A DNA stretch of 64,000 nt from Limanda limanda (Eukaryota > Chordata > Actinopteri > Pleuronectiformes > Pleuronectidae). Below, piece by piece: positions 42,115 through 64,000 of the stretch. A program made the translations under genes and the position numbers. Below the pieces are notes generated by a model, which saw only the letters and a program-made list of their open reading frames with translations, searched no databases and had not been told where the DNA came from. The DNA lies in NCBI RefSeq assembly GCF_963576545.1, contig NC_083649.1, positions 4,933,406 to 4,997,405 on the forward strand, in the 5' to 3' direction. Every line of letters begins with the position of its first letter. Within the stretch, counting starts at the first letter, position 1.

Positions 42115-44605
42115 TCATAGTTTTGACTTATATAAATATCTGGCTAACACTGTGATGATTATCAACGCCGAGGAGGTTATGGTTTCACGCCTACCTCTCT
42201 GTTTTTCTGCAAACATTATTTCCACGATATTTTGAGGAATCACGGGACTCGGGCCAAGAAAGAACCTATTAACAACTAATGGTTCGATCCAGATACTTTT
42301 TTAAATCACTTTCTTTACCGTTGCAAGAGCTTTTATTGTGTTGATCCCGATAAAAAATCCTGATCTTAAGTACGATTTTAAAGGAAGTTGGATTTTTTTC
42401 TTCTACTGTCCTTTATTAAATGTCGCCATAGATCTGGACAAAGGGCATTTTAGTTGTTTATTCAATAGTTTGGCTAATTTGGCTTTTGTTGGACACAATC
42501 AATATAACTCTGTATCGACATGAATGCCTCAGTATGTGATTCATTGGATTTCTGCAGTAATGAGATGAGCTACTTTAAATCTTCTCTTGGACATCGTGCT
42601 GTGTGTTTCATTCTTTATCAGGATTCTTGCTCATCAAAGCACGAGACCTGATTCGAACCCGACTGTGTCCAGATGTGACCTGAACATGAGCAGAGGTGGA
42701 GCAGGTCGGGGGGGTTCCTGGTTTAAATGTCTCAGTCGGAACTAAAATACATTATAAATAACTCTTGGATGCAGTTTTCCTGATTTGAATGAATAATTAG
42801 AGATGAAACGGGAGGGGAGAGGTTTATGAATTTTAAAACGAGGTCAAGACTCAACATCTGCCAATCAGATCAGGCCGGCTGTTCCTTTGAATTTCTGAGT
42901 GGAGTTGATAATTTACCTTTAGAGGTTAAGAGGCTAAAAGGTTTTTCTAAATCAACATGTTATAAGTGTGGCTACTGAAGGTTTCAGAGAAATCTCAAGG
43001 AAAAATTGATTAAAAAATTTGAATTAAACTGTTAAAACATATAATCTTACTCAAAGATTTGTCGTATTTCACTGTAAACAAAAGCATCTTGTCAAAATAA
43101 TCATGCAAACTGGAAATATGCTTATAAAATTATGATTATAAGCTTATTTTATTAATTTTCTGTCCCTAACCCTTTAGTGAGCTGGCTTAGAGATAAATAT
43201 TTATCTGGTTGCTCAGATGGGAATAATTCTGGATTTCTTGTTAATCTGAAAACCTCTGGGAATTAAACAGTTGGTCAGAAAAAAACAAGAAACAGCAAAA
43301 CGTCAACTTGGCCTTTGGATACTTTTCTGTCAATCTAGAAACAACATGATTACAATTTAATCAAGAAAAATAATAAGCAGATTAATCTGATATTACATAT
43401 GATAAGAAATAAGTCACAAAACCAAATGAGGCATGAAAACATTCAATAATGTAAAACCTGTAGTCAATGCATGTAACACATGGCAAAAGTGTGAAATCTA
43501 AATTTATCTTCCCGCCTGCACTCTGCAGTACAGCGAAGTAATAAAACCAAATCCAGCTTAAGTCTCCTAATGCCACGTTATTACCCAGCAGCACTATCAA
43601 CTAAAGTTATTTTTAATTGGGGTGAGTTGACCTGTTGACCCTGTAGCAGTGCTCAATGACATCCAGCGTCTGGGGAAGAGCAAGTGAACAGAAAATGGAG
43701 CGACGCCAAATCAACGGGAAAAAACAGGAGCCGTGTGAAATACGACGACTGCAACTTTCAAACAGAATTAACCTGACGACTCAACAACTGACACGAGGGG
43801 AAATCCAATACTTGTAGCAGATCTATGTGGAAAACAGGGACAGGGCGAAGGAGAAGCATCATAAAACTCTAGACATCACTTGTCACAGGTAGATTCAAAC
43901 ATGAGCCTCAGTGACGCCCTCAAAACATTCACTAATCCCCTGTTTATGATTAGACTTCTCTATAATAAAACCTCTCAGGAAGGCGAGTGTACGTCACAAA
44001 TAAGACCTGGTCCGTGTTGTTCTCATTAACTCTCGTCTGCACAGACTCCGAGCTTGATTAAAGAAAACATCCAGGCGTTTCAATTCAGAGGAATTAACAA
44101 GCTAGCTGACTCTTGAGCGAGCGATAAGTCAATTCCTGGGGGAACGAGGAGGTCGCGGTTGGAAGCCGAACCCGACAGATGGCCGGGTGTCTTGGCTCGT
44201 GACTGCACCGGGGAGAACCGAGCTCTCATCTGGCCTCTGCAGACGGCCGAGGGCGTTACCTGCAGAGAGAGGATCCTGAGGAGATACGGAGCACGATGGC
44301 TTAAAACACATCATGGAGCACTAATCTGTATTAGAGACACAAGCTAGATGATGATAAACTGTCAGAAAACTCTTTATACTCTTGATTATTCTCTGAACTT
44401 CCAAGGAATTCTGTTTTTAAACCTATTTTTCCATCTTGAAACAAACAGAAAACAGAGAATCTGACGATCTCATGGAGTTAATGTGGTGATCACATGAACA
44501 AACGGTTGCCTGGTTACACATCCAACAGCAACATCCACATTCATCTGGAGTCACGCTTCTGTCCATCTGACAAATCGACGTAATTAGATCTCAATTTATT
44601 TTTGT
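42115..44605. other. Presumed capn5 5' intron, nothing recognised
   Basis: AT-rich unique-looking sequence with short start-less frames only. Confidence 0.5.
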
Positions 44606-44850
44606 CCATACATCCATTATCTGTATACCGCTTGTTCTTTAATGGGTTTGCACGAGGAGCTGGGGCCAATCCCAGCTGACACTGGGAGAGAGAGAGGGGG
44701 GGTGGGGGGGTGGGGGGGTGGGGGGGTGGGGGGGTATCACAGGACCAACATAGAGACAAACTGTTCACGCTCACATGTACCGATTACACCCCAGAGAACC
44801 AGACACGGAGAGAACATGCAGACTCAGAGCAGAACGAGCCCAGTCAACCT
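44606..44850 (+). repeat. Dispersed teleost repeat (CCGCTT...GCTGGGGCC type)
   Basis: Contains CCATTATCTGTATACCGCTT, CTGGGGCCAATCCCAGCTGA and further blocks that recur widely in fish genomes. A degenerate fragment with the same GGGTCACAGGGGGGGCTGG word is at 38060-38120. Class not assigned. Confidence 0.45.
44696..44735. repeat. (GGGGGGGT)n G-rich tract
   Basis: About four octamer units with long G runs, inside the dispersed repeat at 44606; a candidate G-quadruplex on the plus strand. Confidence 0.9.
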
Positions 44851-45795
44851 GGGACCAGTGGTTTCATCGGCATCGCCATGACGATCTGAACTTCCAGGAG
44901 TTTTGTTTTTAAACAGCAGCTGATAACCTGACATATTATTACCAGATAAAGTTAATATGGTGAGCACATATTAACAAACAGTTCCCTAGTTACACATGTA
45001 GCAGATACGGAGAAACATTCACATTCATTTGGATTCTGTCCCTCTGACAAATCTAAGTAATTACATCTTAATTTATTTTGACCCAATTAATTTTAATCAT
45101 GTACACGTTGTACAAATTGCGCAGCATCTTGGGACGCAATGCATCCAAGTGAGAGTTGCTCACGCGTGACATCACCGCTCCGAGTGAGAAACAAAAGGAT
45201 TGAAAACAAGTTCGATCTCCGTCCTAACATGTGCATCGTAAAAGAGTGAAGGTTCAACACATTCAGGAACATGTGAAGAGGCACAGATGCTTCAGTGGGT
45301 GAAGAAAAAAGAGGAAACATGCTGCTGAACTGCAGACAGATGTTTGGGGAGACGTGATCTGTGATGATATAAGACTCCAGCTCGTCTACAAGTGGGGAAA
45401 CAACACAGATGGAGAATATTTAATGGATCTGAGTGGAAACTCAATATAAAAAATGGCAATGCTGCAGGAAAAACATAATCTGGAGACAGGAAGGAAACGG
45501 TCGTGATGTGGCTGAAAACATGGCTGACTTCTGAAGAGTTAATGGACAATGAAAGTATTGATGTCGGCAAAAGTAAGATTCATTCATCATATTGAATAAA
45601 CTGGAAAAAAAAGATGATCTTAATAAATAGAGCTCGGCCGATTTATGACATATTTGTGTCAGTGTGCATGTTTGCTGGAATCTCCTAAGAAGAAAGCTTT
45701 TATTTTACAAAACAAACAACAGAGAGAAGATGTTAATTTATGTCCACATATTAAATATCAATATTCATGATACAGTTCTACATATTTAAAGGTTT

Positions 45796-46092
<297 letters not shown>

Positions 46093-47208
46093 GTTTAACT
46101 GTAAAATGTCAATTCGACATTTAAGGACATTTTAGGAATCATAATCTCTGTCAAGGAGGTTGTTTGTTTTTTTGATTGTTAGCAGGATTACATCATCACC
46201 ACTCGATAGACGACCATCAGACCTAATGGGAGGATGTGGTTTGGATCAAAGGAAGAACCCATTTCATTTAGCTATGAATCTACATCAAGGGAAGATTTCT
46301 ATCACTACCTGCTCTCCCCAAAATCCAAACTGGTTGGGCTCTAATAATTCTAAACAATAACTGACGATGACAGATGATATTTGAACGGGTGAAACAAGAA
46401 CAACTTCATGTTGCTGGGGAGAAATGTGCACAGGAGGAAAAACCCTCTGCTCAGGATGAGAATGACTGAGAAACAACAGTCATGATTCAGAAATGACCGG
46501 GTCCTGCAGCGGAGAGAGAGGAGGAAACAAAGTGCCCCCCCGACCAACAGATGGGAACGCCGTGGCCATAATAGTGCAGCGTGTAATGCAGTGTCATTAG
46601 CTCCTCTGTGGATCTACAGTCACACATTGTTCCTTGAGCTTGTTTTCCATTTCTCAGAATAACGTTCCACTGATTTTTTTACTGAACAGAATCAGACGCT
46701 CGTCCTCTTTGTGAGATTCGAGGACTTTTTCGTGCGGCGAGTTCAGAGGAGTCACAACAAACAGAATCCAAGCTCCAGCACCCGTCCACGAGCTGGAGCT
46801 GCAACAACACCCGAGCATCGGTCCGGACTGCAGAGTGCCTCGGCTGCTTCTCTCTGCTCGGCCGGCCTCAGTGAGCAGGAGGAACTGCTGGTCAGCAGAT
46901 GTCAACATTCATCTCATTCAGCCGCTGTAGCATGGCACTGTGCAGCAGCGTCCTGGCAGAGGTAGCACAGGGTTCTGCTGAGGGCACGGAGGGCGCTGCT
47001 GAGATGATGGAGGACAAACAAGCGCACTTACTCATGGAAGAGAATAAAACCAGCGCCGGGGTAATGTGATATCATTACTGTGAGTTCACCTGCAGCACGC
47101 AGAGCATACAGAGACTCAGAGTTCAGAAACAAGGCTCCATGAAGAGAAGGGAAGATAATGAAGCACTTATTTTAGAATGATATTTCCAATGTATTGTAGA
47201 TTACATGA

Positions 47209-47907
47209 TAGGGACGGGAATCGGCAGGGACCTCCCGATACGATACTATCACGATACTTAGGTGGCGATACGATATGTATTGCGATTCTGTAAGTATTGA
47301 GATTCGATATTACGATTTCCTGGGATTTCTTTTGGTTCTTTTTTTTTTTAAGTACTGGACCATGAAAAAATGTTGAATCATACCTTCAAATACAACACAG
47401 TCAAATTCACTGAGAGCTTTACAAGTTTTATTTCAAATATTAACACTAACTTAATGACTGCCGGGCAGCCAATAGAGAAAAGAAATAAAAATGTGCACTA
47501 TTATTGTATAGCCCCTGTCAACTGCACACAAACTGACAGATTAAGAAATGTATGCCACTTAGGCTTCTTTTAAACAATAAATAAAAGGTAAATTAAATAG
47601 AATGAATAAAAGTTTACTAAAATATAAACTTTGAAATAAACAAAAAGTAGGCTATTGTTGTTTGCATGTAGCCGATACAAAGCTAGTGCTTGGGTATGTT
47701 TAGATTTTGTGCAAAAACAAGAGCTGGTCAACATGCTCTGGGGTGATGTTGCTCCCCCCATATACCCCCCCCCCCTGTATAAACCATAAATATGTTTTTT
47801 ATTTTTTTATTTTTTTTAAATCTATTTGGGAGGTAACATATCGATTTAAAATCGTCCTTCACAAGGATCGCGATTTGTAACTGAATCGATTTTTTCCCCC
47901 ATCCCTA
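47209..47907. mobile_element. Non-autonomous hAT element
   Basis: Starts TAGGGACGGGAATCG and ends ...CCATCCCTA, flanked by the perfect 8-bp duplication TTACATGA (47201-47208 and 47908-47915). The ends are rich in ATCGATT and GATACGAT motifs. It is 699 bp with no convincing transposase. Confidence 0.83.
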
Positions 47908-47949
47908 TTACATGATGAAAACTACTGCAGCCGAACTGTAACCAACTCT

Positions 47950-48002
47950 CTCACACACAGACACACACACACACACACACAGACACACACACACACACAC
48001 AC
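47950..48002. repeat. (CA)n microsatellite
   Basis: CA repeat with GACA interruptions. Confidence 0.93.
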
Positions 48003-48667
48003 AAGCTTCGGAGGCTTCGACAGACACGCTCCATCACTTTCAATGTGGTGATGTCATCATGCACGACCAAACTGCATTGTGGTCCTTGTGGCTGCAGGAG
48101 AAGAACCATCCAATCCAATTGTGTCTGAACGCAGGCTAATCAAATCACAGGAATTCAAAAACAGGTCCTGTCTGACAAATGAGCCGTGAGAGAGGAGGAA
48201 GCTGGGGAACCTGTGTTTATCGGATTAGCTTATTTCCTGTTTGCCTCCCGTTAGCATGGAATCTCGGGATGATAAAGAGCAGCCGTACACGTAGAAGACG
48301 CCGATAAAGCCGTGAACTTGGAAAAACAAGTTCACGACATCAGAGCCGACACTGATCTTTATGCGATGTTTACAAAAACACTACAGCAGAACTTGTGCGT
48401 CACTTCCTGCTGTTCCGCTCAGGCTCCGCCCCTCGCCTGAATGTCGTGGACACTTTCCCGCTGCTTCCTTCATATGTGAAAAGACAATCCCAGAGAATGT
48501 CCAGATGCAACTGGGTCATTCTTGTTCAAGAGTTCATTTCACTAGGAAATCTAGTTTCAATCAGTTATTTGATGCTAAAAAACTCAGGTTGAAGTGTATT
48601 CATGCAAGTGTAATACTGCATTACATTGCATATTGCAATATGACATTGTTAACTGTTTTGCATTGAG

Positions 48668-48957
48668 CATTTCACTTTTTACTTCACTTTTTATATTTTT
48701 TATATATTTTTATTCAGAAATTTTTATCTCAAAATAAATGTTACTTTGTATAAATATTGGTAAAAAGTGAGTAAATAAGAAGTGAACAGTGAGTAAATAT
48801 ATACGGGTTTCCCATTTTTTTATTGCTCTCCTATGCATGTTGTATTTATTGCGTTTTTATGTTTCTATGTTCATTGTTTGCACCAATAACCAGAGCAAAT
48901 TCCTTGTATGTGTGAACGTACTTGGCAATAAAGTACTTCTGATTCTGATTCTGATTC
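48668..48957 (+). mobile_element. LINE-like 3' end with (TTCTGA)n tail, copy 2
   Basis: Homologous to 4140-4428 in the same orientation and ending in CTTGGCAATAAAGTACTTC plus three TTCTGA-type units. No upstream coding part remains. Confidence 0.65.
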
Positions 48958-50324
48958 GTAACCTGGATATTTCTGCTTCACTCCTGGGAGAAAGTTGAGA
49001 TGCATCATCTCTATTTACAGTCTGTAGTAAGTAACTCCACAGGTTCTAACTTCCTCCTGCTGGAATTCCAGTTGCTAAATTCCAAAGACAGATGCAAACA
49101 CATGAATATTATGGGCTATAACAACAACACCCATCAGAGATAAGGACCCACAGAGTCCACAGCCACAGCTCAGGTCCCCAACAAGAATATTAAAGTGGTT
49201 TGTTGACACAGGGTTTTTTTTTTGCTCTCCCATTAGAAATCCTGATTATCGCTGTTCAACAAAACTGCATCACATCATTAACGGGCACAGCGGGCAGCAA
49301 CAGATTTCTGGCGGCGTCCTGGTCAGAGATCAGGGAGGAGCTTGTTCTCGTGATGCTGGGGGGGGAGAGGGGGGAGTGAGTGATTGAGTCTGCTTCTGCT
49401 GACAGGCTGATTACTCCCGGAGAAGTGGACAGGGGAGCAGTAATGCACCAGTATACCAGAGAAGGGGAGAGACAGGGATGGAGAGAGAGGGAGGGAAAGG
49501 TGCGCCAGACCTTCCCTCACCCACACACACCCCCTCCACCTCCTCCGCCTCCTCCTGCATCAGGGAGGAGGGCTATCCCAGCGTTCCCATCCTCCCAGCA
49601 TCGTGATCTCCTCTCTGCAGTGCCTCCTCCTCCTGCAGGCCGAGTCCACACGGCTCCATTCCACCTCGTTAAGTCCACGCTGACGTGTTTAAATAAATAT
49701 ATTGATTTTACAGCCAATTAGCAAAATAATTGGGGTCCAAAATACTGATTTATAACCATTATTTCATCCTCTAGGGATGCAAAAAGACAGAGTTGATGTG
49801 TTCAGGCTCATATTACAGTGAGAATACAAGATTAAGGCTTTGCTTCATCCTCAGGAATCTAAACCGAAGTTGACTGAGACAAATCAGGTTTCTAAATATC
49901 TAATAAACATCTGTATTGGAGGATTACTGCAGTTGTGTTACTGTAACACATCATCCTATACATTGTGTGTGAGGAAACAACGACAGCGAGAATCATATTT
50001 GGGTTTAAAAACAGCCGGTGTGAAAAGTTCTCTGATCTTAAATCCCAGGGAATCCCCTCGTAAACACTCCGAGTCTCCGGACTCCCACTTGCAGAAAACA
50101 CAACGCCTGGCAAGTCGCGTGAATCACAAAGGGCGTCCTGCTTCCCCACAAGACTATTAATGTGCCTTTATTACCCCCCCACCCCCACCCCATCCCACCC
50201 CCCCATCCCCCTGGTGCATGCGCTGCAGAACAATACACTTGTGAAATTATTAATTTATTGCTCCTCATGCAGTGGCAAGCAGACTCTCCAGACTCAGACA
50301 CAAAGATGATGAGCTGCTGGAGGA

Positions 50325-50387
50325 GGAAGGAGGAAGGAGAAGAAGAAGAGGAGGAAGAAGAAGAAGGAGTAGAAGAAGAAGGAGAAG

Positions 50388-50417
<30 letters not shown>
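50325..50417. repeat. (GAA/GGA)n purine tract
   Basis: Purine-rich triplet repeat ending in about ten GAA units. Confidence 0.95.
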
Positions 50418-50418
<1 letters not shown>

Positions 50419-50986
50419 CTCTGCAGCTGGAGACAAACTTAGGAAACATCCAGGCTTCCCTGCAGAAGACATAACACTGATATCAAGGATAAATCACAAA
50501 TAAATATGATAAATCATAACCTGTCACATGGAGGGGATCACTACAGGTGCATACAGGGCTTTTATTTTGATATTATAAAAAAAATAAGACTATTTCTATA
50601 TTTTCCACAATAAAAGCTCGATCTCTGCACCGAGTGAACGTGTGGTTGTGAAGCAGCAGCTCTGATATCAACACATATTCCGCTATTTCAGCTCGTTTCT
50701 CACCGGTGCAATACGGTTTCTGGATAAATACCCCCCCCCTCATCCCCATCCCCATCCCTATCCCAATCACCTACCCCCCACCCCCACCCTCTCCCTCTCC
50801 TCCCAGGACAGAGGCCACATCTGAATCTACGGTCAGTCGGGGACAGGCTCTCATGTGTATTGTTGGATTTAAGCAGCAGCTTCCTGCAGCCCCCCCCCCC
50901 CTTCCATCTCCACCTCCATCTCCATCCTCCTCTCCATCCTCTCCTCCTCCTCCTCTCCTCCTCCTGCGCCGGTTACCTGGACGGAG

Positions 50987-51290
50987 GCCTCTCTCTCCCG
51001 TGGCAACGCGGCTCCCTCTCGGGTCCTCCTCTCCGCGGGGGGTCCAGCCGGTCCGGCTCTGGCTCTCCTGGGGGGGGCTGCTGGGATTCCTCTCCCTCTC
51101 TCTCTCTCTCTCTCTCTTTCTTTCTCTCTCTCTCTCTCTCTCTCTCTCCCTGGTCCGCTGGAGGAGCTCCTCTCTCTCCCCCTCTCTCTCCTCCTCTCCT
51201 CCTCCTCCCCGCAGCGGAGGAGTCAAGCTGCCGAGCACAGCACCGGGGGGAGGGAGGGAGGAGCGGGAGAAGAGCACAGCGGATTTCAAA
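50987..51290 (-). promoter_or_regulatory. Possible capn5 non-coding first exon and promoter
   Basis: The capn5 ATG sits one base after a splice acceptor, so a 5' UTR exon must exist upstream. This GC-rich stretch has many CpGs (50970-51060) and on the minus strand a good donor, CCAG|GTAACC, with the exon side ending at 50987. It also contains a (CT)n tract at 51091-51150. Placement is an inference from composition and one splice site; no transcript supports it. Confidence 0.4.
51091..51150. repeat. (CT)n tract
   Basis: CT repeat with one TTTC interruption, in the possible capn5 first-exon region. Confidence 0.95.
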
Positions 51291-54065
51291 TTAAAATCAT
51301 CACTCGAGTCAATTATTTATTTAAAATAAAGAAAAAACATTTTGAATGTGCTTCATTTCATCCATGGTAGATTAAAATCATTTGACACTGAGCATTTTAA
51401 AACAAAGAGATTAAATAACATTAATATTGGACTTTAATGTTAATGAAAACTGATATTTATTCATATTTAGGAATGTTAAGTGACCAGAATTCTCTATTAC
51501 TGTTTCCTTTGTTCTGGCTATCATTTAACAAACTGTAATGATAAATCCCTTTTAATGCAGATATAATCTAAAAAAGTGATAATTCTCAGGCAGGTTCTGT
51601 AGACACAGTTAAAGCGGGTTTGTTAACCGGAGACGTGGAAGATAATAGTGTCGTGGGAAAGTCTAAATCATGTTGAATCTAAAACACAAGTACATTGTGT
51701 CTTTAAACTCAGGTTTTCATGGGTTATGGCGGATTATTAAACACAAATAAGCCGAAGCTAATTGGCTTACCTTAATTGATGCTCAGTATACATCTGTTCA
51801 GCTCACACGGTTACTTCCACTCATGTTTCTCTGATATAAGTTTCATGTTCTTTATTTCAAAGATTAAAAACATCCACAGAACAAGGTCCCAACTTTCCCT
51901 GAGTAAAAACAGTCCTGATTTAACCATTGTTGATGGAAGAAGATGCCCAACTGTTTTATTTTGAAGGTACAAATCGGAAGTGCTCTGCTCTCTGTTCAAG
52001 TGGTGGTGGTGAGGGGGTGCTACAGACTGAGCATGCGCAGAGCTGCTGTAATAAACAACAGGATGAAACGTGCAGCAATTAACACAAATATCCATCTAAT
52101 TAAAAGTGTTAAATCCCATGAGAAGAATAAAACACTATGTTTATGTTTGAGAGATAAGATTATACAGATATCAGCAGAAATAACTGTGTCAGGAAGCTTC
52201 CTCTGAACAATAAGGAAGTTCTACAGTCAAATACTTTATATTCCAGTCGACATTAGAGGAAAACTTGAAGAATCCAGGTACTGACAGTAAACCCTGATGA
52301 AGGAATGAGCAGATACTTGTATTATTGATATTATTTTTGTGAAACCAGTAGCGTAAAGACTATCTTGTGATTTCTGGTACAAACCTAAATTCTAAACATA
52401 TTGTTTACAGAATAAAATAACAATAAATTAAATAACAATAACTTCCCTGCGTCTTCTTAACACCTTACAATATATCCCAAATGAACCTAAACCAATCAAT
52501 AAAATCAGATTAGAACACAATCACACATCAATACAACATATGTGACACAAGAAAAAGGTTAAATAGTCAAACACAAATTTGAAATCAGTTTTATTATTGT
52601 TTATGTGGAGGTTGTTCACCTGCTGCTTGGTTCCTGCAGAGGTTTGAAGTGTTGGTTTGGCGCCATCTCCTGGTCAACCTCCACTGGTTTAATACTGTGC
52701 TTATATTTGTTTATGTACATTTGTTGTGTGTGTTTCTTTGCTGCTAGTTATGTTTGTGTCTAATGATGAGAGAAAATCTTTTATATTATCTTTACATTAT
52801 CCTGATCATTACAACTAGAGGTTACCTTTGCTCTACAAACAGATAAATGATAATATACCAAAATACTGTAGATTTATATACACATCAAAAAGGTCCTTAT
52901 ATCCGCTAACAGTTACATTATAGTGGATTGTGATCATTTTATTTGTGTATAAAAAGGCTAAATCAAAAGAGGGAAGGGGTTAAAGTTAAGTCTTAACATA
53001 AAACAATTAATCAGTGGAAGACATTCCCTTTAAAACATTTCCCCAAACTATAAATAAAACCTATAGTATGACTTGTTTTGCTGATCTACGATGAATGAGA
53101 AGCCAGCGTGTTGTTTTATAATAAGGTGCTGTTTATTTAACCATTTCATTATTTACATCTCATGGTACACTCTCCTATAAAGTTTGAACTGTAGTATTTA
53201 CCACGTGTAATACTGACCTCAGCCTCTTCTCCCAGGCTTCCTGCAGAAACATGAGCTGAGCTCCCGTTCCAACTCCCAACACCACCTCTGCCTCTGGGCT
53301 CGATTGATAGAGGGAAACAGATTCTGGATTTACAGCAATATGCTCATTTCCTTTCCACCTTGTCCTTATTCATGTAAACCCAGGGACAGAGGCTGGACGT
53401 GGTTGAGAGTCGGAGTCTACGTCGCTGTCGGGCTCAGTCCTGCAAACTGTGAAGTGCTTATCTGGCTATTTGTACACACAGACTGTCTGGATTAAGTGCT
53501 TGATCGGTTGACCTCTGACCCTAGGGAGTCCCGGGCCTCGGCGCCCTGGACTGACGAGCGTCCTGCTGGGTTCTCTCTCTCCGTTAAGTCGGTGCAGGTT
53601 TGACGTGGATTAAAACTGGACTGCAGATATTTTGAGCTCCAAAGTTCCTTCCCTGTCGGCGTGCCTCTAGAGTTGCACGAGCACGGAGCAGGAGATTTGT
53701 AGCAGCCGCCCAGACGACACAACCATGGCATCAGAAACTCACCATTTACATTGAGTGGCCTCATCTGGACAGAAAAGGTAAACTCCCTCCGTCTAAAAAC
53801 AGGTAGAACCACTTGGTGCAGACTCCCAAATGCAACAATTGCATTCTTTTTGTTTTTCTTTGTACAACTTTAAGGCAGGAAGTTCCACTTTTTTTTGTTT
53901 TTAAATAGGTCTCAGTGTTAGATTCATGGCTCCCTGCACAAGTTTTTCTGAATTTATTGGATTTTTTATTCTAAATAGAGGACGGGAAACCTGGAAGTAC
54001 TCTAGTGTCCATCAGGCGTGCTCCACGGGAACCGCAGTCAACACGAGTCATCCCCACGTGTCCTG
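51291..54065. other. Spacer between capn5 and cul5
   Basis: Holds the unassigned cul5 3' UTR at its right end (first minus-strand AATAAA words at 53965-53970 and 53953-53958, without a clear G/T-rich element) and the capn5 upstream region at its left end. No exon was recognised. Confidence 0.5.
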
Positions 54066-63965
<9,900 letters not shown>

Positions 63966-64000
63966 GTTCCCCTCAACTTATCCTCTCGTCAAATATCGCG

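Noticed and set aside
50706..51329. 207-residue plus-strand frame and 172-residue minus-strand frame
   Set aside because: Low-complexity translation of CT-rich sequence; no domain and no splice context.

Overview
This window is vertebrate nuclear DNA, almost certainly from a ray-finned (teleost) fish. The reasons are long GT-AG introns, dense CA, GATA and CTAT microsatellites, a Tol2-type hAT element, a T2/Kolobok-type MITE, and fish-style LINE 3' ends with short tandem tails. Three protein-coding genes can be reconstructed completely. Other long open frames are shadows of exons or read-through of simple repeats. LAYOUT. (1) 1-13,303 has no recognisable coding exon. It holds microsatellites, a LINE-like 3' end, a duplicated dispersed repeat and, nearest the gene, the presumed capn5 3' UTR. 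(2) 13,304-41,264, minus strand: calpain-5 (capn5), 12 coding exons, 642 codons. All splice phases close and Cys81/His252/Asn284 fall at the catalytic positions I recall for the family. A non-coding 5' exon probably lies near 50.99-51.29 kb. (3) 28,740-29,222, plus strand: olfactory marker protein (omp), one intronless 160-codon gene inside the capn5 intron between coding exons 2 and 3, on the opposite strand. (4) 41.3-51 kb: presumed capn5 5' intron with two hAT elements and a GATA microsatellite. (5) 51.3-54.07 kb: spacer between the genes. (6) 54,066-63,965, minus strand: cullin-5 (cul5), 19 exons, exactly 780 codons, the length I recall for mammalian CUL5, with the NEDD8-acceptor lysine at residue 724. 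Its start codon is 35 bases from the right edge, so the promoter and most of the 5' UTR are outside. HOW THE GENES RELATE. They share no pathway that the sequence shows. Calpain-5 is a cytosolic cysteine protease, OMP a small cytoplasmic protein of olfactory neurons, and CUL5 a ubiquitin-ligase scaffold. The capn5/omp nesting is known from other vertebrates. I could not decide between the fish a and b paralogs. MOBILE DNA. Five hAT elements have perfect 8-bp target-site duplications (18.4, 31.9, 17.1, 41.9 and 47.2 kb). Two of these are sister copies carrying a BED zinc-finger exon. A T2-type MITE is bounded by TTAA at 13.7 kb. Six LINE-like 3' ends end in short tandem tails, two of which run into very long tetranucleotide arrays. 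MOST UNUSUAL POINT. The acceptor of capn5 exon 8 is preceded by 16.5 copies of an octamer that is pure pyrimidine in the transcript. The nearest adenosine that could serve as branch point is therefore about 139 nt upstream, at the edge of a hAT insertion. I found no CRISPR array, rRNA, tRNA, virus or previously undescribed multi-gene system.
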